Source: Winogradskyella epiphytica (GTDB lineage: Bacteria > Bacteroidota > Bacteroidia > Flavobacteriales > Flavobacteriaceae). Taken from it: a stretch of 32,275 nucleotides of DNA. The translations under genes and the position numbers were made by a program. Location: positions 1-32,275 of the forward strand of contig NZ_QJTD01000011.1 of assembly GCF_003217215.1 (NCBI RefSeq). The letters run 5' to 3'. Positions 25,452-32,275 of this stretch are shown piece after piece. The stretch's first letter is position 1. The number at the start of each line of letters is the position of its first letter. The notes under the pieces are model-generated. The model was not told the DNA's origin, ran no database searches, and saw only the letters and a list, made by a program, of their open reading frames with translations.

Positions 25452-25482
25452 AAATATATGTAAATACGATTTACCTCACAAA
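25452..25482 (-). promoter_or_regulatory. Promoter of the adhesin/SprF/OmpA operon
   Basis: On the minus strand TTG (25482-25480), 20 bases and TATATTTG (25459-25452) match the Bacteroidota consensus exactly. The leader to the start at 25344 is about 100 bases. Confidence 0.8.
25461..25475. promoter_or_regulatory. Palindrome inside the adhesin promoter spacer
   Basis: GTAAAT-ACG-ATTTAC has 6-base arms and a 3-base centre and fills the middle of the spacer between the -33 and -7 boxes. A protein bound there would overlap RNA polymerase. No regulator is identified. Confidence 0.45.
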
Positions 25483-25531
25483 AATTTAATTATGACGATT
25501 ATATAGTTCTTAAATCTTTATTTTTTTCAAT

Positions 25532-27316
25532 TTATTCGAGCATAATAAAGCCTTCATTTGTGTCATATTGAAATAAATGGACACCCATATTTGAATAATT
25601 GAAATCACTTATTTTTTTGTAATCAAACTTTATATGTGGGTGTTCAGAAACTATAGTTTTTGCAGTGTTTTCGAGGGACGAATTTTGTGCGAGTCGTAAT
25701 AATGTATCTAAGGTCACATCAAATCCAATTATCGCGTACTTAGATGGTTTTGATTCGAACCAAGTTTCATAATTTTTTTCAAAACTACTAGAGGCTTTTC
25801 TCGTCATTGGATTAATGCTTGATGGAAAAATTAATTTCAATACGCGATATCTCATATCTGAAACCTCATTTTTCTTAGGAAGCAAAGACGATTCTAATAT
25901 GACGAGTTGAATGTTATAATCAGCTAGCTTGCTCATTAAAGCGGTTGTTGATTTTAAAAACACAATGGTTTTGTCACTATCAAGAATAATATAATTAAGC
26001 TTAGACTTACTTAAGGTCTTTTTTAATGCTCTAGATTCAAACATCCCAGCATTGTCAACTTTTAAAAATTTAGCGTCAGGAATAGTTTTGATTATTAAAT
26101 CTTTATTTCTAGCCTGTTCCAAATCGCTAACTACTACAACCTGAGCATTTTGTTTCGATAAGTAATTTAATGTTTTAGTCTTTTCTAATTCTGAAGTTGG
26201 AATTGATTTGAAAACATAATGGCCCGTAGTAGGGGTGATATTAGATCCAATATCAATAATCGAGATGTTTTTGTTTGATGAGACTTTTGGGCTATAGGAA
26301 CTGTTTTCTATGAATGGGACTAACATTGCATTTTTATCATGCTCGCTATCGATGTTTATTACTGAACTTGCAATGTTCCGCTTAATCATGGTGACATCGA
26401 AATCAAGATTCAATGATTTTGCTGAGTCAATTGCAATTTGTGCTCCTTGAAAAAAGTCAATATATTTTTGAAAATCTTTGTTAGAATCTAGCAGTACTTT
26501 TTTTCGGACTTCAGACTTTAAATCGTCAGCAGAAAAAGGTGAATATATGTATAGACCATTAGAAGTATCCGTTTTTAAGTCGGTATATAATTCGGTATTC
26601 TTGTTAGTTAATTTTACACTTGAAGAGTAGGTGGGACTTGATTCAGGTTTATCTGCCTTTACTTCGGTTTGAGCTAATTTCGTTGGCATTTTTATAATAT
26701 CTCCAGTTTTAACTGAAGTTTCAAGTTTTGGATTTAAAGCAAGAAACTCAGCAATGGTCATCTCCGCTTTTTTTGCTAAACTATAAAGTGTTTCTTTCGG
26801 TTCAATAACATAGTTTTTATACTTTTTTGCAGAGTCTCCTGAAGCCGTTTCGGTCTTCGGGACCTCAGAGCCTGCAGTTTTAGCGCTGTTAGTGCTTTGG
26901 CTTGAAGTTTTAACTAAATTAATTAACTGACCTGTTTGAAGCATTTTAGCAATATGCGGATTTTGACGCTCTAACGTTTGAATACTCACGCCAAAACGCT
27001 TAGCTAGACTGAATTTAGTATCTCCTTGTTTAACACGATAGTTTTCAATATTACCATCAATTACAGCTGTTTCGTTGTTGTCTGATTTGGTCGTCGAATT
27101 ATCCGATTTAGGTATGCGTAAAGTCTCTCCTGGGTATATAGCAGTCTTCGAATTTGGATTAAGTTCATAAATAGATTCGACGCTAACTCCATATTTTAAT
27201 GAAATTCTATAAACGTTTTCGCCTTTTTTAATGAGGTGCTCGGTATAGTTGGCTTGAGCCATTGAAAGCTGGGTGCTTAAAATTAAAACTATAATAAGCG
27301 TAAAAATTTTCCTCAT
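25532..27316 (-). CDS. Triple-LysM protein with periplasmic-binding-like C-terminal domain
   Basis: The 594-residue product has a signal peptide (ending LSMAQ, about residue 21) and three LysM domains at about residues 24-70, 91-137 and 167-213. Each has the pattern of hydrophobic residues around GxxxxxIS..Y.VSVxxL...N and ends in G..LxxP or a variant. LysM binds N-acetylglucosamine polymers such as peptidoglycan. The part from about 240 to 594 has alternating strands and helices (INIVDIGSN-like ISIIDIGSN, VVVVSDLEQARNKDLI, YNIQLVILESSLLP, KYAIIGFDVTLDTLLR) resembling the two-lobed periplasmic-binding fold of LivK/leucine-binding proteins. Ligand unknown. It stands alone on the minus strand between the adhesin operon and der. 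Confidence 0.85.
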   Translation of the reverse strand: MRKIFTLIIVLILSTQLSMAQANYTEHLIKKGENVYRISLKYGVSVESIYELNPNSKTAIYPGETLRIPKSDNSTTKSDNNETAVIDGNIENYRVKQGDTKFSLAKRFGVSIQTLERQNPHIAKMLQTGQLINLVKTSSQSTNSAKTAGSEVPKTETASGDSAKKYKNYVIEPKETLYSLAKKAEMTIAEFLALNPKLETSVKTGDIIKMPTKLAQTEVKADKPESSPTYSSSVKLTNKNTELYTDLKTDTSNGLYIYSPFSADDLKSEVRKKVLLDSNKDFQKYIDFFQGAQIAIDSAKSLNLDFDVTMIKRNIASSVINIDSEHDKNAMLVPFIENSSYSPKVSSNKNISIIDIGSNITPTTGHYVFKSIPTSELEKTKTLNYLSKQNAQVVVVSDLEQARNKDLIIKTIPDAKFLKVDNAGMFESRALKKTLSKSKLNYIILDSDKTIVFLKSTTALMSKLADYNIQLVILESSLLPKKNEVSDMRYRVLKLIFPSSINPMTRKASSSFEKNYETWFESKPSKYAIIGFDVTLDTLLRLAQNSSLENTAKTIVSEHPHIKFDYKKISDFNYSNMGVHLFQYDTNEGFIMLE

Positions 27317-27496
27317 TCTTATGTAAAAATTAATTATAATCTTTTGTTTTTGAAGTGTATACTTATTGTATAGAATAAACTTAAACCCTAAATTGAAATA
27401 AGAAAAATAATCTATTTAGAAAGATTACTAACTTGAGGATACAAAGTAGGTTTTGTTATTATTCTGTTAAATTCAAGAATTAAAAGTACTAAATTT

Positions 27497-27610
27497 ATGG
27501 GATATACACCTTATGACTGTGTTTATTTTCGATATCATGTAAACATTAAAAAGATTTATATTCCGAAGCTTAATCATTTTGAAGAGGAGCTAAAGAACGA
27601 TATAAATTAA
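27497..27610 (+). CDS. Possible 37-residue protein upstream of der
   Basis: ATG at 27497 opens 37 codons beginning MGYTPYDCVYFRYHVNIK and ending FEEELKNDIN, then TAA. The composition is protein-like, with a tyrosine-rich start and a charged end. There is no recognisable family, no clear promoter and no ribosome-binding site to support it, so it may be chance. It ends 68 bases before the der start. Confidence 0.2.
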   Translation: MGYTPYDCVYFRYHVNIKKIYIPKLNHFEEELKNDIN

Positions 27611-27651
27611 AAGACAATAAAATAAGTTAACTATAACTAATTAGTAAGTAT

Positions 27652-27659
27652 TATCTTTG
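27652..27659 (+). promoter_or_regulatory. Probable -7 box for der
   Basis: TATCTTTG matches TAnnTTTG exactly, 19 bases before the der start at 27679. The upstream box is not clear. Confidence 0.55.
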
Positions 27660-27678
27660 TAGCCTTAAATAAAATTAA

Positions 27679-28983
27679 ATGAGTAATATAGTAGCTGTAG
27701 TTGGTCGCCCTAACGTAGGGAAATCCACATTTTTTAACCGTCTTATAAAGAGGCGTGAAGCTATTGTTGATGCTGTAAGTGGTGTAACTAGAGATAGGCA
27801 TTATGGCAAAACAGACTGGAATGGTAAAGAGTTTTCTTTAATAGATACCGGTGGTTATGTTGTTGGTAGCGATGATGTGTTTGAAGCAGAAATTGATAAA
27901 CAAGTTGAATTAGCCATAGATGAAGCTGATGCTATAATTTTTATGGTTGATGTAGAAACTGGGGTTACAGGAATGGATGAAGACGTTGCAAATTTATTAC
28001 GTCGCGTTGATAAACCAGTTTTTTTGGTGGTCAATAAAGTAGATAATAATAAACGTGCTGAAGATGCCGTAGAATTTTATTCCCTAGGATTAGGAGACTA
28101 TTTTACTATTGCCAGTATTAATGGTAGTGGAACCGGAGATTTATTAGATGCGGTAGTGGCTGCATTACCTGAAAAAGAGGAAGTAGAGGAAGATGAATTA
28201 CCTCGTTTTGCTGTGGTAGGAAGACCTAATGCGGGAAAATCATCTTTTATAAATGCACTGATTGGTGAAGAACGTTATATAGTAACAGATATTGCTGGAA
28301 CAACGCGTGATTCTATTGATACAAAATATAACCGATTTGGTTTTGAATTTAACCTTGTAGACACGGCAGGAATTCGTCGAAAAGCTAAGGTTAAAGATGA
28401 TTTAGAGTTTTATTCTGTAATGCGAAGCGTTAGAGCAATTGAACATTGTGATGTTTGTTTAGTGGTATTAGATGCTACTCGTGGTTTTGATGGACAGGTT
28501 CAAAATATATTCTGGTTAGCAGAACGCAATAGAAAAGGAATTGTGATTCTAGTTAATAAGTGGGATTTGGTTGAAAAAGACACCAAAACAGCTAAGGAAT
28601 TTGAACAACATATTAGACAAGAAATAGCACCTTTTACAGATGTGCCAATTATTTTTATGTCTGTTTTAAACAAACAGCGTATTTATAAAGCTATTGAAAC
28701 GGCTGTTGAGGTCTATAAAAATAGAACAAAACGAATTAAAACGAGTGTGTTAAACGAAACGATGTTGTCAATTATAGAACATCAACCACCTCCAGCTTAT
28801 AAAGGGAAATTTGTAAAAATCAAATATGTTATGCAGTTGCCTACTCCGCAACCACAGTTTGCGTTTTTCTGTAACCTTCCGCAATATGTGAAAGATCCTT
28901 ACAAGCGATTTTTAGAAAATAAATTACGTGACCATTTCGACTTTACTGGTGTGCCAGTAAGTGTTTACATGCGTAAGAAATAA
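27679..28983 (+). CDS. der: Double-domain ribosome-assembly GTPase Der (EngA)
   Basis: The 434-residue protein carries two GTPase domains in tandem, unique to Der/EngA, which acts in 50S subunit assembly. Domain 1 has GRPNVGKST (residues 8-16), [13 protein letters not shown] and NKVD. Domain 2 has GRPNAGKSS at about 182-190, [12 protein letters not shown] and NKWD. The KH-like C-terminal domain is seen in the region [19 protein letters not shown] near residues 370-390. Length and start are normal. A TAnnTTTG box precedes it and a hairpin follows. Confidence 0.97.
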   Translation: MSNIVAVVGRPNVGKSTFFNRLIKRREAIVDAVSGVTRDRHYGKTDWNGKEFSLIDTGGYVVGSDDVFEAEIDKQVELAIDEADAIIFMVDVETGVTGMDEDVANLLRRVDKPVFLVVNKVDNNKRAEDAVEFYSLGLGDYFTIASINGSGTGDLLDAVVAALPEKEEVEEDELPRFAVVGRPNAGKSSFINALIGEERYIVTDIAGTTRDSIDTKYNRFGFEFNLVDTAGIRRKAKVKDDLEFYSVMRSVRAIEHCDVCLVVLDATRGFDGQVQNIFWLAERNRKGIVILVNKWDLVEKDTKTAKEFEQHIRQEIAPFTDVPIIFMSVLNKQRIYKAIETAVEVYKNRTKRIKTSVLNETMLSIIEHQPPPAYKGKFVKIKYVMQLPTPQPQFAFFCNLPQYVKDPYKRFLENKLRDHFDFTGVPVSVYMRKK

Positions 28984-29008
28984 ATTTATAAATTTATGTC
29001 ATTAATCT

Positions 29009-29037
29009 AACCTCCTCAACAGATTGTTGGGGAGGTT
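29009..29037 (+). terminator. Hairpin terminator after der
   Basis: AACCTCCTCAACA pairs with TGTTGGGGAGGTT (one G-T pair) across a 3-base loop, a 13-pair stem 26 bases after the der stop. The tract after it is AT-rich rather than a clean T run. Confidence 0.7.
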
Positions 29038-29263
29038 ATTTAATTTAATAGTGTATCCTATTAAAAATATTATATTTAGTCTTTTTTAAAGTAAAAGTTT
29101 TAAAGCTAAACTTTCATCAATAAATTTTCTACGACTAATTCTCGTCTATGGTAATCAATTTTTGAATTAATTTTTAAAACCATTTCAAAAAAAACTCATA
29201 CGATTTTTAATTTTTGTCGTTCGCAATCGATTAATTATCCCGCTATCAATCTTAACCGTCTTT

Positions 29264-32044
29264 ATGAAAAAAGTATACTTTGTTTTAATTTTTTTGTTTT
29301 CATTACAATTGTTTTCTCAAGAAAAATCTTTCACCATTACTGGTAAACTTCAAGCCGAAGATTCAGAACAGCCACTAGAATCAGCTACGGTGTATCTTGA
29401 GCGCGTCAAGGATAGTTCTGTAGTTACTTATACTATTTCAGATAAGGATGGGAAGTTTAAACTAGAAAATTCAACATTCGATAAAAATTTAAATTTTTAT
29501 GTTTCACATGTCGGATATAAAACACATTTCAAAAAGATTTTAATTAATCAGGAAAAGATAGATTTAGGATTAATCTCTATGCCTCTCGATAATCAACTAG
29601 GGGAAGTTATAGTGAGATCGACAGCTCCAATTACCATAAAGAAAGATACTTTAGAATTTAATGTAAAATCTTTTAAAACAAAGAAAGATGCTAATGTTGA
29701 AGATCTGCTAAAGTTGCTGCCGGGAGTTGAGGTAGACGAAGAAGGAGCAATCACAGTAAACGGTAAACCTGTTAATAAAATTCTTGTGAATGGTAAACCA
29801 TTTTTCGGTGACGATCCTACGATTACTACCAAAAACTTAACAAAGGATATTATTGAGAAAATTCAGGTTGTAGATACAAAAACGAAATCTGAAGAATTTA
29901 CAGGTGAGGAGGGTGACAAGGAGAATAAAACTATTAACCTTACTATAAAAGAAGAAAATAACAAAGGCGTATTTGGGCGTGTGTCTGCAGGGGGAGGGAC
30001 CGATGAACGATATGAATTGGCCGGAATGGTTAATCTATTTGACAATGATAGAAGGATAAGTGTACTGGCAGGGGGAAACAATACGAACTCCCCTGGTTTT
30101 AGTTTTGGTGAAATCTCTAAAATGTTTGGTACAGGAGGTTCAATTTATTTTAATAATAATGGTTCATTTTCTATTGGTGGTCGATCTTTTGGTGGTGGAG
30201 AAGGTATTACAACATCACAGAATGCGGGTATTAATTACGCAGACGTAATTGGTGAAAAGACAGATGTTTCTGCTGATTATTTTCATTCGTCAAGTAATTC
30301 TGAAAATGAATCATCAGCAGAACGAGAAACCATTTTGTCGGATTCGCGATTTTTTACCAATTCAAGTTCAAGATCAGAGAACGACACGGATAATCATAGT
30401 TTTAATTTAGCATTCGAAATTGAATCCGATTCCACCTTTCAGATTAATATAGAACCCTCTTTTAATTATTCAAAGTCTAATACACGGTATTTTAGTAATG
30501 AGGAAACTTTAGATGAGGAGTATGTTTTAACTAACCAATCTGAAGTAGATTCTAATGTTGAAAGATTTGTTAGAAAATTTTCTAATGAGATATCAGCAAC
30601 AAAACGTTTGGGAGCTAAGGGAGCATTTGTAAAATTAGAGTTGGAAACTAGTGTGAGCCAACAAGAAAGTGATGATTATTTGTACTCAGATACAGAGGTG
30701 TTTGGAACCCATCCAGAATCAATTACACGAGATCAATTTACTGATGGAGATAAGAATAGCTATGGTGTTTCCACGAAATTGTCTTACAGATTGCCAATTA
30801 TTGCTAAAAAATTCTTTATGAATTTTAACTATGAATACAAAAGAGATAAAGATAAAGACAGAGAAAGCACATACGACTATGATGGGTCTACACAAGACTA
30901 CACTGAATTTAGTGCTGATTTAAGTACGGATTTCAAATATACAGACTCCAGGAGTATTCCAACTGTTGGAATGTCCTATCGCGGCGAAAAATTATCTACT
31001 AGTTTCAATTTAGGATTTAACGTTAGAACCTTAAAAAATGAGGATGTGCTAAGGCCACAATTCGATGTAGAACGAAAGTTTGAAAATATTGAAGGAAATT
31101 ATAGGTTTAACTATACGTTTAGCCCTAAGTCTTCAGCTTATTTGGGTTATTGGTTGGAAAATCAGCCTCCAGCATTAAGACAACTACAAGCCTATACAGA
31201 TGTTTCTAATCCGTTGCGGACTATTATTGGAAATCCAAATTTGAACGTATCGAATAGGCATGGTATCTATGGAGGTTATAATGCATTTGATTGGCAAAAA
31301 CGAACAGGGTTTTATGCTAATTTTTATGGAAATAAAACTGATAATGATGTGGTTTCTAAAACAGTAGTTGATCCCGAAACGTTAAAACGAACGACAACCT
31401 ATGAGAATGTGAATGGGGCATACTTTTATGGAATTTCAGGGTCGTACAATAAAGACATTAAATTAGACACCTTAAGAACTTTAAAATTAAACCTTAGAAT
31501 ACGTTATAACGTTTCTAATAGAATCAACTTTAATAATGAAGTTAAATATGCGAGTAAAGCGAGAACCATTTCTCCTCGACTTGGTGTCGATTTGCTATGG
31601 GATAAGGTGATGGAATTCAAGCCTTACTACGAATTAAACTTCAGTACTAACGCATACGATATTGCGGCGTTTGATGATAGAACTTTTACGAGGCATAATG
31701 CAGGATTAAGAACGGCTACATTTTTACCTAAAAGATTAGAATGGAGAAATGATATAAGTTTCAATTATAATTCCGATGTAGCTGTTGGTTTTCAGAAATC
31801 AGCTTGGTTTTGGAACTCTACTTTAGCCTATAGTTTGTTTGAAGACAAAGCTTTAATAACACTAAAAGTTTATGATTTACTAAATCAAAATACTAATGCA
31901 AAGCGTATTGCGACTCAAGATTATATTGAAGATAAACAAAGTACAGTTCTAAGACAGTTTTTTATGTTAAGTCTAAGTTATAAGTTTAATAGTTTGGGGA
32001 GTAAGGGAGAATCAAGTAATAATGATGTTATCTTTTTTGATTAG
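29264..32044 (+). CDS. Large outer membrane beta-barrel protein with carboxypeptidase-regulatory-like N-terminus (TonB-receptor-like)
   Basis: The 926-residue product has a signal peptide (MKKVYFVLIFLFSLQLFSQ, about residue 19), a carboxypeptidase-regulatory-like domain (about 22-115: FTITGKLQAEDSEQPLESAT, GKFKL, HVGYKT), a plug-like segment (about 120-225: VEDLLKLLPGVEVDEEGAI, ILVNGKPFFGDDP) and a long beta-barrel (about 235-926). This order fits the Bacteroidota outer-membrane-beta-barrel family related to TonB-dependent receptors. The substrate is unknown. No SusD-like gene follows, so it is not a SusCD pair. A terminator follows at 32128. Promoter boxes are imperfect; the gap to der contains AATTTTTG-type near matches only. 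Confidence 0.88.
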   Translation: MKKVYFVLIFLFSLQLFSQEKSFTITGKLQAEDSEQPLESATVYLERVKDSSVVTYTISDKDGKFKLENSTFDKNLNFYVSHVGYKTHFKKILINQEKIDLGLISMPLDNQLGEVIVRSTAPITIKKDTLEFNVKSFKTKKDANVEDLLKLLPGVEVDEEGAITVNGKPVNKILVNGKPFFGDDPTITTKNLTKDIIEKIQVVDTKTKSEEFTGEEGDKENKTINLTIKEENNKGVFGRVSAGGGTDERYELAGMVNLFDNDRRISVLAGGNNTNSPGFSFGEISKMFGTGGSIYFNNNGSFSIGGRSFGGGEGITTSQNAGINYADVIGEKTDVSADYFHSSSNSENESSAERETILSDSRFFTNSSSRSENDTDNHSFNLAFEIESDSTFQINIEPSFNYSKSNTRYFSNEETLDEEYVLTNQSEVDSNVERFVRKFSNEISATKRLGAKGAFVKLELETSVSQQESDDYLYSDTEVFGTHPESITRDQFTDGDKNSYGVSTKLSYRLPIIAKKFFMNFNYEYKRDKDKDRESTYDYDGSTQDYTEFSADLSTDFKYTDSRSIPTVGMSYRGEKLSTSFNLGFNVRTLKNEDVLRPQFDVERKFENIEGNYRFNYTFSPKSSAYLGYWLENQPPALRQLQAYTDVSNPLRTIIGNPNLNVSNRHGIYGGYNAFDWQKRTGFYANFYGNKTDNDVVSKTVVDPETLKRTTTYENVNGAYFYGISGSYNKDIKLDTLRTLKLNLRIRYNVSNRINFNNEVKYASKARTISPRLGVDLLWDKVMEFKPYYELNFSTNAYDIAAFDDRTFTRHNAGLRTATFLPKRLEWRNDISFNYNSDVAVGFQKSAWFWNSTLAYSLFEDKALITLKVYDLLNQNTNAKRIATQDYIEDKQSTVLRQFFMLSLSYKFNSLGSKGESSNNDVIFFD

Positions 32045-32061
32045 TAGTGAAGTGCAACTTG

Positions 32062-32103
32062 ATAAGATAAAAGATGAGTAAAATAAGATAAAAGATGAGT
32101 AAA
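32062..32103. repeat. Perfect 21-base tandem duplication
   Basis: Bases 32062-32082 and 32083-32103 are identical, directly after the stop of the beta-barrel gene and before its terminator. Each contains GATGAGTAAA. It is probably a recent slippage event. Confidence 0.8.
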
Positions 32104-32127
32104 AGGATTATAGTAGTTCTATTAATG

Positions 32128-32171
32128 AATAGAGGAATCGCTATTAATAATATAATGATTCCTCTATTTTA
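32128..32171 (+). terminator. Terminator of the beta-barrel gene
   Basis: AATAGAGGAATC (32128-32139) pairs perfectly over 12 bases with GATTCCTCTATT (32157-32168) across a 17-base AT loop, followed by TTATG and T-rich sequence. Confidence 0.8.
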
Positions 32172-32275
32172 TGATTTTAAGAGTTTATCCAGAATTTTGT
32201 GTTTTTGAAAAATAATTTCAAAATTCATAGGTTTTAAATGTAATGATTATAACCTACCTGGGAAACAAATGTACA

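Larger units (their letters stand above)
27317..27678. other. 362-base divergent intergenic region between the LysM gene and der
   Basis: Holds a possible 37-codon ORF (27497-27610) and the der -7 box (27652-27659). The LysM promoter is not clear: CTACTTTG at about 27445-27452 on the minus strand is one base off the -7 consensus. No stable hairpin seen. Confidence 0.5.

Noticed and set aside
32095..32208. 37-codon frame starting MSKRIIVVLL
   Set aside because: It begins inside the 21-base tandem duplication and runs through the terminator hairpin at 32128-32168; no similarity or promoter.
1..32275. Transposons, integrases, phage genes, rRNA
   Set aside because: None of the proteins shows transposase, integrase or phage motifs, no flanking inverted repeats of IS type were seen, and no rRNA-like segment is present.

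Overview
The window is chromosomal DNA from a member of the Bacteroidota, most likely a marine Flavobacteriaceae. It is AT-rich. Several promoters fit the Bacteroidota housekeeping pattern (TTG, about 19-20 nt, TAnnTTTG) and Shine-Dalgarno sequences are not evident. Type IX secretion (T9SS) type B sorting domains, a PorP/SprF protein, many lipoproteins with SC/GC lipoboxes and a large carboxypeptidase-regulatory-like/beta-barrel outer membrane protein all point the same way. There are no insertion sequences, phage genes or CRISPR arrays. Housekeeping genes (proS, tRNA-Glu, rpsT, fhs, era, der) alternate with envelope and surface genes.

Layout. 1-96: the last codons of a T9SS type B exported protein, with a terminator. 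452-3033 (-): a lipoprotein and an OmpP1/FadL-type outer membrane protein, probably one operon, diverging from proS. 3134-5076 (+): proS, tRNA-Glu and rpsT; the tRNA and rpsT share a clear promoter and end at a terminator. 5431-6471 (+): a FemAB/GNAT-like acyltransferase. 6578-8245 (-): formate-tetrahydrofolate ligase. 8344-12941 (-): a tight three-gene unit encoding an ECF-type sigma factor, a one-pass membrane protein with anti-sigma-like N-terminus and outward TPRs, and a secreted, membrane-anchored TPR-CHAT protein with an intact His/Cys pair. 13076-15969 (-): three unrelated lipoproteins whose upstream regions share a promoter-like motif. 16370-17251 (+): era. 17242-25344 (-): a four-gene T9SS surface module (13-repeat adhesin, PorP/SprF, OmpA/PD40 protein, small membrane protein). 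25532-27316 (-): a triple-LysM protein with a periplasmic-binding-like C-terminus. 27679-28983 (+): der. 29264-32044 (+): a large carboxypeptidase-regulatory-like/beta-barrel outer membrane protein.

The best candidate for an under-described system is the sigma/TPR/CHAT unit. By topology it looks like an envelope signalling device: a periplasmic caspase-like protein encoded beside a transmembrane TPR protein that could hold the sigma factor. The three lipoprotein genes just upstream share a two-block motif (TGATGACAT, 14 nt, GATA, exact in two of them) instead of the housekeeping box near their starts, so they are candidate targets of a dedicated regulator. The second notable object is the adhesin, whose 13 tandem repeats change from a single-repeat pattern to an alternating two-repeat pattern halfway along, and whose promoter holds a palindrome between its two boxes. 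Two intergenic regions (13861-13971 and 16150-16290) hold start-less, coding-like fragments that may be remnants or interspersed repeats.
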